This document shows, piece by piece, positions 1 through 10,389 of a DNA stretch of 27,744 nt. The notes beneath the pieces are model-generated. The model saw only the letters and a list, made by a program, of their open reading frames with translations. It made no database searches and was not told where the DNA came from. Position 1 is the first letter of the stretch. Each line of letters opens with the position of its first letter. Source of the DNA: Spraguea lophii (Eukaryota; Microsporidia; Spragueidae); contig LDOQ01000142.1 in the NCBI GenBank assembly GCA_001887945.1, forward strand, positions 1 to 27,744. The letters are read 5' to 3'. The position numbers and the translations under genes were made by a program.

Positions 1-6
1 TACTTT

Positions 7-42
7 AAAAAGATGAAATATTTTCGCCACAAATTAGAATAT
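7..42 (+). repeat. Possible Tc1-like element terminal motif
   Basis: The sequence AAAAAGAT followed by CCACAAATTAGA resembles the motif that precedes the two related Tc1/mariner-like pseudogenes at 1955 and 5885. The spacing between the two blocks is longer here (about 12 nt against about 5). It may be the end of another decayed copy, but nothing recognisable as transposase follows it. Confidence 0.3.
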
Positions 43-197
43 CATAGAGACGGAATAACAAAGAGAGAGATGTGTGTTTGGTATTGCAAACACAAGCACA
101 CATCATGTAATGGTTTATGTGTATAGCGAAAATAAATTACAAAAATTCTATTACCAATAATAAATGGGATATATTTATAGGTAAATTGTTTGGAGTG

Positions 198-212
198 ATT
201 AATGATTATGAT
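198..212. repeat. SINE target-site duplication, left copy
   Basis: The 15-bp sequence ATTAATGATTATGAT directly precedes the tRNA-like head of the SINE at 213 and is repeated exactly at 717-731, directly after its A-rich 3' end. A perfect flanking direct repeat of this length is the hallmark of target-primed reverse transcription. Confidence 0.9.
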
Positions 213-716
213 GTCCCGCCTGGCCCAGTGGTCGTGGGGTGGTAACCAAACCCCAAGCCTGGCGAGTTCGAATCCCTCATCCAGAAAAAAATTTTCAAAA
301 CAAAAAAAAACAAAAAAAAAATAATAAACGCAGAAGAGAAGAAAAAGATTGTTGAGTGGGTGAGGTTTCGATAGTGCAGCATAGCTGTGCCTTGTATGAC
401 GGCCCCGCTACTAGATTAAAGTAGTGTTTAGCTGATGTAGTTGCAATCCCTGTATTGATTAGTGACTCGGCCAATACTATGCAACGAAAGAGGCTGGGAA
501 TTCCTTAAGAGCTGGAAGTGGGGGCGGCGACGCGCACCAGACGCAAAATCCTAACACTCTGGAGCATAAGGTAAGATGAGATTAATGCATATATGTAGCG
601 AAACCAGTTAGTACAAGCTTAGATTCGCTCGAGGAATCGAAGGTCACAGACCATGGTAGGCCGCAACCGGCCAGGAAGCTTTGATAAATAAAAGTTTCAT
701 TCGTAAAAAAATAAAA
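213..716 (+). mobile_element. tRNA-derived SINE, copy 1 (full length, youngest)
   Basis: A 504-bp element with a tRNA-like head of about 70 nt. The A box is TGGCCCAGTGG at 221-231 and the B box is GTTCGAATC at 266-274. A purine-rich linker, a GC-richer unique body (about 340-690) and an A-rich tail ending AAAATAAAA-like follow. Perfect 15-bp direct repeats flank it. The same head, body and tail recur in three other long copies and two fragments in this window, which defines a family rather than a single tRNA pseudogene. It has no open reading frame, so it must depend on reverse transcriptase from a LINE elsewhere (inference from how SINEs work). The parent tRNA could not be assigned; the A box is of the tRNA-Leu/Ser type, but the anticodon arm has drifted. 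High GC relative to its surroundings and the intact duplication suggest a recent insertion. Confidence 0.88.
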
Positions 717-731
717 ATTAATGATTATGAT
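717..731. repeat. SINE target-site duplication, right copy
   Basis: Exact repeat of the 15 bp at 198-212, immediately after the SINE tail. Confidence 0.9.
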
Positions 732-1950
732 ATAAAACATATAAAAAAAATATTTATGCACAGGATTTGTCAATCATCGGATATATTTTGCTTGCCAAAA
801 AATTGATATTAATACACAATCCATAAAAATGTATTGGATAATCAAAATGTGTGAATTAAAAGTAAAAAAAGGGTAAAAAAGATTTATTAGAAATATATGT
901 TCATAGATGATATTGTGAGAAATAATGTTGATAAATTATTCGAAATATTTAGGTGTGACAATATTGATAATTAAAATTTTATTATAAAATTTACTCGATT
1001 CTTTTAATGAGTAGTATTTGTACAAAATCCAAATAATATAAATGATATCTTGAACAATAAAAATAACAAGAAGAAAAGTTTTTAATATCAATAGAAAATA
1101 ATATTTGGGAAGATAACAATATAAAAAAATTATAGCATAATGAATAATCAGCACGTTCAGAAAAATAAAAGAAATTAAAGATAGAATGGTACGTATTACA
1201 GAAAAATAAAACAACATCCACACTCACATCTCTTAAAACCAAAATTTTCTAAATCCGCAGATAATTAATTCCAATAAATTCATGTAAATCATCTTCTCAG
1301 CATTAAAAATTTGATATATCAAAAATTAATATTATAAGAATTGGATTTATATAAGATTTCCATCTGTTGGAAAATATACATTAATGAATCAATTAACCAA
1401 CAATATTATTAGTACCGTTGGAAATTGAGAAATTAAAATACAGATTCTTGATTTATCGGGATAATCGATGGATTAAAGAAGGGGGGAAATGATATTCCTT
1501 TGTTATTCAAGGGAAATAAAGAGACGAATTCTTATGAAATAAAACTTATATCTATAGATAAGAAAGATGGTTTTAATAACAATATAAATATTATAAATAA
1601 AAAATATTAGTAATAGAGGTAACATAAGCATAAAAATATTTATATAAAATGTATTAAGATAATTATTGATAATATAACAAAAAATACTGTATTTTATTTC
1701 AATATAAAATATTTCTTTTTTTGAAATAATGTTTTAAATTTTTTACTTTACAGATAAATTTTATAATATCAAGTAAATATTTATATACGGTAGGCTAGAT
1801 TAAATTTTTCTATAGTAAAGGAAATGGGATATATATATTTGAAAGCAAATATGAAAATATATTAATGTATTTATTTAATTTTAAACCATTCCCAATTAAA
1901 TTAATAAAATTATAATTTTTTATTTTGGAATAATACTACTTTCAATTATA
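732..1950. other. AT-rich spacer, no gene recognised
   Basis: Roughly 1.2 kb of AT-rich sequence. Short open frames exist on the minus strand around 936-1242, but their residues are low-complexity Ile/Tyr/Phe with no recognisable domain and they overlap each other. I see no RNA gene or clear repeat here. Confidence 0.5.
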
Positions 1951-1954
1951 TATA

Positions 1955-3040
1955 AAAAGATATACACCACAAATTAGATATTTAACAAGTGAATATAAAT
2001 GATACATGATTAATTAAACAAATATAAGAAAGAAGTAATTACAATTAATACTCCTCAAAAATAGGAAAATATCAGACGGATTGAGAATAGAGTTATATTA
2101 CTAAAAAGATCAAGAATATTCTGTCAGGCCATAGAACCGCTCTTAATATAAAATTTTAAACAATATACAATATATATCGATGATTTAAATCAGGAAGGTC
2201 GAAGTAAGAAAAAGAAGGTTAGAAATAACAAATCCCGAAATTAAACATTGAGATGAAAGAAAACATAATTTCAAAAATCAATGAGTATATTACCATAACA
2301 CAGCAGATCTAATAAAACATGTAAACATGAAACATATTGTATTAATATGTAAATCTATAATAGATCGCACATTACAATATTTTATCTTTATTGTAAAGTG
2401 AGTTACAATTATTTCAGAAAGGATAAATAATGAAAAACAATAGAAAAACGCAAAGAGTTTACCAAAAAAATAATTTGATAAGATATTAGAAATAGATGAT
2501 CGAATTTTATTTTCATAGATGAAACGGGCTTTAATATTTTTATGAGGTGCAAACATGGTTGGTCTTTTAAAGACATCGCATCAACATAACAGTATCAAAT
2601 ATATGAAATAAAATATATCTGTAATAGCTTCAATTAGTAGGTATCAAAAATATATTATTATGCCAACTACTATTCCGTAAATAGAATCGCTTTTAACAAT
2701 TGTATTATTGAGTTAATGTAAAGTGATTTGAAAAGGTATATCATAATATATTTTAATAATTGACAATATCGGAATATATCATTATTCAAAAATGGAGAGA
2801 GTAAATGAATACAATGTATAAATATGATATTTGCCCTCATACTCATCTCAACTTAATAGCATTGAAACTGTTTTAATAAATGTAAAATCATGTTATACAG
2901 CAAGGCCAAATAGCGAAAGGGAATTAAATAATTTTATTGAAAATATAATCAATGAAATAATTGAAGAACATCTCGATGGGTATTATAGGAAGTTTTTAAG
3001 AGCTGGTGTTATATGTGGCAAAACTTTATTAATTGATTAA
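1955..3040 (+). pseudogene. Broken Tc1/mariner-like (DDE_3) transposase, family B copy
   Basis: Decayed transposase recognised from three islands in different frames. Around 2510 it reads FIDETGFNIFMRCKHGW, the first catalytic Asp of a DDE_3 domain. Around 2750 it reads IIDNIGIYHYSK, the second Asp. At 2831-3040 it reads PSYSSQLNSIETVL and then YYRKFL, the region of the third acidic residue and the C-terminus. The same islands (FIDEVG..MRSKHG, IMDNARTHH, YSPQLNIIEN, YYSKFLR) occur in the copy at 5885-6960, so the two are relatives. The 2831 frame has no ATG and the frames between islands carry many stops. The start is placed at a shared motif, AAAAGATNTACACC, that precedes both copies. No matching inverted terminus was found on the right. 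Confidence 0.7.
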
Positions 3041-4490
3041 ATTTTTTTTGTTTTATTAAATTAATTAGGAAAAGATTTAAAATTAAACAAGAAACTTTAT
3101 AAACAAAAGATAAATGAGGAGGATAAAGTAACTGTAAAAAGGTATAGATTTTTATATTTTTAGATGAATGTATGAATAATAGATTAATAGGAATTTTATA
3201 ACAAAGAAAAAATTTAATGTGGAATAAAGTATATTTAATAATTTTACCATGTGTTAGTATTATACCATTAATATTTAATTATGATTATATTAAAATATCT
3301 TTTTAATATAGTATTACGTAATTTTAACAATGAAAAGTTATGAGAATAAGTTTTAAAAACGATGAAAATATATCTGATAAATAAAAAAGCAACAAGCATG
3401 GAATATTTGTATATTTATTATGTACATATTTTAAATAATAGATTTATAAGTTTAGATAAAAATTATTTTTTTTGGTTATTAATATTTAGATTATATTATA
3501 AATAATTTATAACGTAATCTATAATACTTTGGTAATTGGGGGTTTTTCAATAATAATTTAAGAAGCTATAAAGGTTATCAAACTTTTAAAGGCACATGTT
3601 TTACTTTTGATATCGTAATAATATAAGAAAATGATTATTATAAAATAATTGTAATATGGATTAAGATGAAATCCAATATATTATATTAAAAACATAATTA
3701 AAATATGAAGTTGAACTCTAGATTTTCTGTTTTTAAATAAGAATAACAATATATAAAGAATAATTTCCATAAATTCTAGGTCGAAAATAACTCATTAGAT
3801 AATAAAAATATTTTGATTTACAAATGTTGATCTTATTTTTAGGAAAATATGAATTTGAATTTAACCATAAACCATTCAAAATTGTAAACCTAATCAAATA
3901 AATGATATCGATCATAGAAAAATTATGAACAAAGAAAATATTTTAAGAATTGGAAGATGTAGTAGTAACGAATATAACAGAGTTATATATTACTCGAGGT
4001 GACTTTTAAGGTTATTCTACCATATTTAATATAAACAAATCGGTATTATTATTAAATAAAAATTTTTAACGTATGTAATATTTATTTAATTTTCTTGTAT
4101 AATTTAATTATGAATTAAAATTCTGTTCATAAATTATCGACTTTATTAATCAATTAGAATGTTAATAAATATATAATTATAAATGTTTAAAAATTAACGT
4201 GTTTATTTCATTATTTAAAGTTATATTTCATATCATTTGAATATACTTTTCTAAACAATAAAACGCAGTCGGATCTTATTACTTTGAATTTTTTTATGTT
4301 CTTTAATATTAATACCCTATAATTAGCAGCAATACCGCAAAGTTGGCCGTCAAACGATTAAAATCATAAAATCAACATAACAAATGAAAAGAAAAATGGA
4401 TTCTGAAGCATTTCATTTGGCATAGTTTTCATTCAGCGTATGCTACCAACACGCATTATTTATTCTTGAATAAATATATTTGAGTAAAAA
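3041..4490. other. AT-rich spacer, no gene recognised
   Basis: About 1.4 kb of mostly AT-rich sequence. Around 4262-4480 the base composition is more balanced and less repetitive, which may mark a decayed element, but no domain could be read in any frame. Confidence 0.45.
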
Positions 4491-4500
4491 ATTATGAATT

Positions 4501-4576
4501 AAAAGCCATAACTTACAATATGTCGCAATTGGTTAGGAAACTTTTATAAATAAAAGTTTTATTAAAAAAATATAAA
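4501..4576 (+). mobile_element. SINE 3'-end fragment
   Basis: This stretch aligns with the last 75 or so bases of SINE copy 1. Shared landmarks are the AGGAAACTTTTATAAATAAAAG block (AGGAAGCTTTGATAAATAAAAG in copy 1) and a purine-rich tail. The rest of the element is not recognisable upstream, so this is a 5'-truncated or decayed copy. It abuts the left side of the Tc1-like element that follows. Confidence 0.65.
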
Positions 4577-4748
4577 AGATATGGGGTAATTCAGAAAAAC
4601 AATCAAAGAATTCGGAAAAAAAGATAAATTTTTTATTAAAATAAAATGTATTTATTCTAATAAATTACGTACATTTGGAATCTTTTTTGATATACATGGT
4701 TTGAAAACTCTAACGTACCTTTATTTTCAATACTATATTTTCACCCTA

Positions 4749-5750
4749 ATGGTTGTACAAATGAAAGCATATATTTCTGTAACAGAAACCTCTTTGAGTT
4801 AATAAAACGTCTAAGGTCAAACGAAACACCCGCGGCACTTATGAAGATAACTAATCTCGGTCAGAACTCTGTTTATAAACTGTTGAGACTTTTTGACGAA
4901 AATCCCTCTGCAGCGTTTGAGGATTATAATAACAAAAAAGGCAGAAAACCGAAAAATAGAGAGGCTGAGATTGCTGTTGTCTGAGACATATTTGCTGAGG
5001 ATAATTCTTTGGCCCGAATTGTTGCCCGTGAAGAATATATAGCAAGGGTGGGGTATGTATCACAATCTACTATACATAAAACTGTTAAGACTAGTGGTAT
5101 AACCAGAAAAAGGTTGAAAAAGAGATCTCTGTTGTTCTCTCAGAAGATCATAGAAGACAAGTTATTCGTTATTGTTCCACACTTCTTGGGATGAGAGACA
5201 AAACATTTTTATTCTTTGATGAATGTGGGTTTAACCTCCGCGTGTGCAATTCGTACGGGTATAGCCCAGCAAATATACCAGCCGTTATTTATGTTGCACC
5301 GAATAAAGGTCAGAATATTTCCATGTGTACTATTTTTTCACCAGCTGGTATAGTACACCATAAGATTTTAGATGGCGTATATAATGCGGAGCGTTTTAAA
5401 ATATTTATTAAAAAGGCACATGATAAAGGAATATTTCATGAAAACACAATGTTAATACTGGATAACGTTAGGTTTCATAAAACCAATGAAATATTATCCT
5501 ATTTAACGGAAAAAAATATAAGATATTTATTTTTGCTTACATACTTTCCAAAATTTAATCCAATGAGAACATTTTTAACTGTCTTAAAAGTTACGTGTCG
5601 AACAAAATACCAAAGGCAATTAAAAGGGATATTTTAAAACAATATATTCTAGAAGTTGTAAGCAGTTTTAATAGTAACAGCAACGAATCTTTGAAGATTT
5701 TACACAAAAATGTGGGAAAATATGTAATGTTTTTAATGTTGTATTCCTAA
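4749..5750 (+). pseudogene. Broken Tc1/mariner-like (DDE_3) transposase, family A
   Basis: A transposase nearly complete in length but with broken frames. The helix-turn-helix part runs from about 4778 with one internal TGA at 4982 (LFELIKRLRSNETPAAL, then KKGRKPKNREAE). The next open piece ends at a TGA at 5192 and overlaps the ATG of the catalytic piece (5191-5637). The catalytic piece carries D1 in FLFFDECGFN (5218) and D2 in LILDNVRFHKT (5461). The last acidic residue (GAG at 5565, in an NP.EN context) lies in a third frame that stays open to a TAA at 5748. Total damage is one or more indels and a nonsense codon, so it is inactive as it stands. An ATG at 4749 directly after CACCCTA resembles the host start signal, but it is out of frame with the rest. 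The sequence differs clearly from the transposases at 1955 and 5885. Confidence 0.8.
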
Positions 5751-5883
5751 TATAATATGTGTAAGTTATTAAAATATAAAGTTTCCCGTTTATTTTTTAA
5801 CAATTTCCCATTCATTTTAATAAAAAAATATTTTAAATAAAATTATTGTTTTTTAAGGAATTCAAAAAACTTTTTAAAAATTT

Positions 5884-5915
5884 AAAAAAGATCTACACCG
5901 TAAATTAAATATATA
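5884..5915 (+). repeat. Left-end motif of family B Tc1-like element
   Basis: AAAAAGATCTACACC followed by GTAAATTAAATAT closely matches the sequence at 1955-1982 that precedes the other family B transposase. It is probably the left terminus or leader of the element. Confidence 0.5.
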
Positions 5916-6960
5916 AACACAAAACTCCATTATGCCATGAAAATCAAAATACTACTATTCTAAATAACTCTATTAACGGAAACAATAAAATTATTTCAAA
6001 TGAACTTAGAAAGAGTATTATTTCTATGAAAAACCAGGGATACTCGGTAAAAGCAATTGGTAGGGCATTGGACATAAAAACACTCACCATATATAGTATT
6101 TTAAGAATATATAAAAATGAAAAAAGAATTGAAAAAAAAATAACTGGTAGTTGCAAACCTATTAATTTAGATGAAAACCAAAAAGAAAGTTTAATATACA
6201 AAGTAAGGGAATCTGTAACAATTACATTGAAAGAACTTGTTAGGTATATGAGTGACACCCATAATATTAGTATTGGAATGTCCACTATAGATCGTACTCC
6301 AGAATCATTTTCTTTTACTTTAAAAAGAATTTCCATAATACTGAAAGAAGAAATAATGAAACTACAATTATTAAAAGAGAAGAATTTGTAAGAAATTACT
6401 TCAATAAAATATGGGAAATTGTTAATAAAAACTTTATTTTTATAGATGAGGTAGGCTACATTGTATCAATGCGGAGTAAACATGGTAGATACCTCAAGGA
6501 TATGCCTGTTAATATTACAACATCGGACATAAGAACGAAAAATATATCAGTAATAACTCGGTGAATAGCTACCAAAAAATAGACTTTCGTTTAATCATGA
6601 CCTAGTAAATGGCATTAATTTCAAAGATTATATTTCAAGACTTCTAAGAAAATGTGGTGAAATTGGAATAATACATCCAATATTGATTATGGATAATGCT
6701 CGCACACATCATTATTTCGGAATAATGATGTATGTGAGGAACAAAATATAGAAGTTTGATATCTTCCCCCATATTCTCCACAATTAAATATTATTGAGAA
6801 TTGTCCTAGTAAATGGAGAATTTATGTTGCACGACCAGAACCAAATACTGAAACTGAATTAAATATCTATATTGAAATGAGATTTTGTGAAATTACAGAA
6901 GGATACTTAAGTGACTATTATAGCAAGTTTTTAAGAGTAATTGGGGTGAATAACGCATGT
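5916..6960 (+). pseudogene. Broken Tc1/mariner-like (DDE_3) transposase, family B
   Basis: An N-terminal helix-turn-helix region is open at about 5980-6391 (SMKNQGYSVKAIGRALDIKT). It is followed, after one frame change near 6350, by the catalytic domain. D1 is in NFIFIDEVGY near 6446, D2 in LIMDNARTHH near 6690, and the third acidic residue is in YSPQLNIIEN near 6795. The C-terminal signature YYSKFLR ends near 6935. Stop codons at about 6563 and after 6590, and a frame change near 6750, break the reading frame. The homology stops where the Merlin terminal repeat begins (6961), so the Merlin element probably inserted into its 3' end. Confidence 0.8.
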
Positions 6961-8135
6961 GGCCTCAGAAAATTCAAAGTGTCTGGGAGCGCAATAAAAA
7001 TTTCCTTCTCCGAGACTCTAACCTCAGAGGGCAGCCGGGCCTGTCAGTCTAATTCACCATTAAACCAAGTAATCTTAAAATTATATACTACTATATAATA
7101 TTATAAGATATTCTTTAATGTTACTTAATAAATTATTACAAATTGAATACATTATTATAACCGAGAATTCTGATATACAAACTCCAGATATAAATCGAAG
7201 GGAATTTGAAGACTTAAAAAGATGACAAATAAAGAAATACCAATCTTTTCCAGTCAACTGGAATGCTTCCACAAAGATATAGATACCGTGGGTGTAATAA
7301 ATATTAACGGCGGTACATTGGCAGAATAACAGATCACCTAAATTTCGATGTAAGTTTGCCGATTGCCAGGATAAAACAAATTATAATATATTAAAAGATA
7401 CCATATTTAATGATACAAAGCTACAGTACGGGGAAGTACTTGAAATACTTTATCGGTTTAGCTGTCGAAGAACAGTAGCTGATAGCGCAGAGACTCTTGG
7501 TCATAGTAAAACAACAATAATGAGTTTTTATAAGCTATTTAAATCAAGTTTGACGTATTCCCTTGTAAAAACATCTGAAAAATTAGGTGGAGATGGGATA
7601 ATAATCCATTTTGATGAAACTCCAATGACAACAAGACATGGAAATACTGGAGTTACTAAATCTTCAAACACTGTTTGGGTTGTTGGTGCGGTGGATATCC
7701 ACAGTAGGAAATGTTGCTTGTCATTTTTACCATCGAGATCAAGAGAAGATCTATTTAGATTTTTAGAAAAGTAGATTTTACCGAGATCTGTAATACACAC
7801 CGATTCCCACAGATCGTATTTAACATTATTTTCTTTGGGGTATACGCATTTCACGGGTAACCATTCGCGAGTTAATATCAAGGACAGGAATACATACCAA
7901 TTGGATTGAAGGTATTTTTGGTATTCTTAAAAAATTAAGAAGGAAATATAATTCCAATTAGTCTGGTGTGGATAATTTAAATATTTTTTTATCGGAATTT
8001 TGTTTTAGATATACATATGATGGATGGGACAGGAGAAAAGCAGTATTGAAGCTTCATATGTTTTAAAATATGTTAAGAATAAATTAATGGAATAAATTTT
8101 ATTTTATCGAAATTTTTTTATTTTTTTCCGAGGCC
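6961..8135 (+). mobile_element. Merlin-type DNA transposon with terminal inverted repeats
   Basis: An element of about 1.17 kb bounded by GGCCTCAGAAAA at its left and the inverse of GGCCTCGGAAAA at its right (ending 8135). It encloses one transposase pseudogene of the IS1595/ISXO2 type, whose eukaryotic elements are called Merlin. The flanking bases do not show an obvious 8-9-bp target duplication, which fits an old insertion. Confidence 0.65.
7312..8066 (+). pseudogene. Merlin (DDE_Tnp_IS1595) transposase, inactivated
   Basis: A cysteine-containing N-terminal stretch (RSPKFRCKFADCQ, about 7332) is followed by an open frame to a TAG at 7772. It contains the strongly typical GGDGIIIHFDETPM (first catalytic Asp at 7613) and a WVVGAVDIHSRKC segment. 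Past the TAG the same frame carries the second Asp (VIHTDSHRSY, 7802) and NHSRV. A frame change near 7886 then leads to HTN.IEGIFGILKK (catalytic Glu at 7908), another TAG at 7959, and a C-terminal FRYTYDGWDRRKAVLK ending at 8066. All three catalytic residues survive, and the lesions are two nonsense codons and one indel. Damage is moderate, so it is younger than the copy near 26 kb. Confidence 0.85.
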
Positions 8136-8687
8136 ACTATTCTGTTATCAACCCAGTGTATAATTTTTTGATGTATATATCAGATAGAATTATTTATAAT
8201 ACAAGCAAAACGTATTTGAAAAATATACAAATTTATTTGATACAAATAAAAATAATCTGAAATTTTATATTCCATAGTTTTTTATTTTCTACCAAAATCG
8301 GAAAAACATTACACCCACGTATTGCTAAAGCCTCATGATTATTACACTCCACAGATAATAAAAAATTAGGAATACAGAGATAAGTATGATTAGAATAGTT
8401 CAGCGTTTAAAAAACTCGTTTAAAAAGTTTTTACTCTCTTAGAATGACCACGTCTCCAAGATTCCAGGCCAAGATTATATTCCATGGCAAATTTCAAACA
8501 TTTTTAAGTAAATAAATACAATTTATACCATAAAGAATATATATTATTTATGGAATATTACAAACTAATTACAAGTAAAATTTTTTTAAAATCGAATGTC
8601 TATATTATTTCTTTAAATAGAAGCATAGTATATTTAAATATAAATATTTGCATATAAAAATAACAAAGTTTTAAAAAACTTTTAAAT
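8136..8687. other. AT-rich spacer, no gene recognised
   Basis: About 550 bp with no recognisable gene. It is the downstream flank of the membrane-protein gene on the minus strand and the right flank of the Merlin element. Confidence 0.5.
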
Positions 8688-10142
8688 TTAATTTCGATCA
8701 TCCCTGAGCATTCCGTGTCTTCTAAAATATGCAGTGAGGTTTGCCTCATTATCTAATGGATACTCACTTGGTAATGGTGGTGGTAAAGGGCTGCTATCTG
8801 TATCAAAAATACTGTCTGTATCATCGAAATTTATATCAGCTACATCGAAATCACTCTCTTCAACGAGGCCACTACTATCATCATCTATATTAAAATCTTC
8901 GTCATCATCACTCGACTTGGTTTCCTCGGGTTCATTCCTTCTTCTCCTTCTGTTCCTCCACCACCTTATAAACTTATAAACACAATGAATAATAAAAGAT
9001 ATAACAAGAGTAATAAAACCCCCGATACATATAACATAAGTTACAAACGAGTGGCGTTCTTCTGTTTTCTTTTCTTTCTTTGATTCTTCACTATCTTTCG
9101 TATTCAAGTCGTCTAGATTTGCTTGTGTTTTTTCGATTTCAACATTCTTTTGACAATGCTGATATTTATTTATTAAATCAGGATTTTGATTTTGAACTTT
9201 GTCGATTTGTGTATTATACGATATTATAGATGTTTTTAATATATTCTCTGCTATCCTTTGATTTTTTAAATTATTTTCATTTTGTATTTTATTTTTATCA
9301 TGTGATTTATTTGTTTTTGTATAAGAAACCAATACGTTTTTATTCATGTTACACTGGTTTGTATTTTTTCCAATATATCCTTCAATCATTCCATTATCGT
9401 TTGTGTCACAATAAATTTTAGTATATAATTTCGAATAAATATGATCAAATCTAAAATAATCGATATTATATATTTTTGAATTTTTATCAATTTTTAAATC
9501 CTTCAAAACATATACTTTCTGTCGAGCATTTACAATATCTACGTTGTATATGTCTCGATTTTCTGAATGTTCTGAATTGGGATATGTAATATTATTAAAT
9601 CAATTTGGTGGGAGAATTAGGTATTGATAACGAAAATTCAACCCGTGAATACTAAATGATTCTATAAGTTGATCATAGAACGAGGTGGAAATCTTTGTTA
9701 AATCTGGGAAACAATCATACCATAAAGTTGTATGAAAATATTTTTCTTCAATAAATACTATTACTTTAAAAACAACTGAGGTAATTCTATAATAATAATC
9801 ACAATCATTTGGTTTTAAATCTCTATTTATTATTCTATAAAACTCAGCTTCTTCTATAATAATAGGTAAATCGTTTTTGTCCTTAAATATAAATTGAATT
9901 TCAATACCATCATATTCTATTTCAGTGATTTTTATACATTTTTCTTCACATGTAGAATAATATGGCGGAAACAATGAAATTAAAGCATTAATTTCATATT
10001 TTTCTTTTTGAATATTTTCCAGTGTTAATACCTTTTTTGTTTTTTTCTCGAGGGAGTTACTATTTATTGCCTTAATGTTATGTAAAAACCCTTCATAATT
10101 TAAAATTATAAATATTATGAATAAATTCAAAAAATTCACCAT
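8688..10142 (-). pseudogene. Secreted/membrane protein gene interrupted by one in-frame TGA
   Basis: One long minus-strand frame of 485 codons is broken only by TGA at 9600-9602 (codon 181). Before it, 180 codons begin with a signal-peptide-like segment (MVNFLNLFIIFIILNY) and an ectodomain with Cys residues. After it, 303 codons stay open with no ATG near the break. They carry further polar sequence, a single transmembrane segment (codons about 366-392), a basic stop-transfer cluster (WWRNRRRRR), and an acidic cytosolic tail rich in Asp/Ser with a PLPPPLP run. This domain order makes sense only as one type I membrane protein, so I treat it as one gene rather than two. The family is not recognised. 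TGA is a normal stop in this genome (GAPDH ends with it), so code reassignment is unlikely. A recent nonsense mutation, a sequencing error or programmed readthrough remain possible. No ACCC motif precedes the ATG. Confidence 0.75.
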
Positions 10143-10389
10143 GACTTGCTTTGAATATTATTATTTAAAATAAAAAGATCAATATTTTTGACATTTTTTT
10201 ATAGAAGATTTACCACATAAAATTATATGTTTAAAATTTAGAATATATACTATTTTCCATTTAATTTTAAATAGTACTGTATTTAATTTCGTAGTTTTGA
10301 AAAAATAAATTTTTCTAATATAAATTTTTTATTTTATAAAAAAATTTTTTTGTTTAATTTTATAGATTTTTTTAAAAATAACTTTTTAA
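10143..10389. other. AT-rich upstream region
   Basis: Very AT-rich sequence between the interrupted membrane-protein gene and an old SINE copy. No motif recognised. Confidence 0.4.

Noticed and set aside
71..94. Small hairpin TGTGTTTG-GTATTG-CAAACACA
   Set aside because: An 8-bp stem alone, without a gene end or RNA features nearby, is weak evidence for function.
582..773. 63-aa minus-strand frame
   Set aside because: It overlaps the 3' part of SINE copy 1 and its flank; no coding signal.
3140..3180. IFIFLDEC-like reading, suggesting another DDE transposase
   Set aside because: Only one short island could be read, with no second or third catalytic motif downstream; chance is likely in AT-rich DNA.
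5944..6336. 130-aa minus-strand frame
   Set aside because: It lies antisense to the helix-turn-helix part of the Tc1-like transposase, whose plus-strand reading is a recognisable domain; the minus reading is hydrophobic low complexity.
8290..8345. Minus-strand word GTGGGTGTAAT shared with the Merlin transposase near 7288
   Set aside because: Only about 11 bases match clearly and the flanks align poorly, so a second Merlin fragment cannot be supported.
9600..9602. TGA as a reassigned sense codon (non-standard genetic code)
   Set aside because: GAPDH ends properly at a TGA after its Cys tail, and no other conserved gene here uses TGA internally. One case is better explained by nonsense mutation, error or readthrough.
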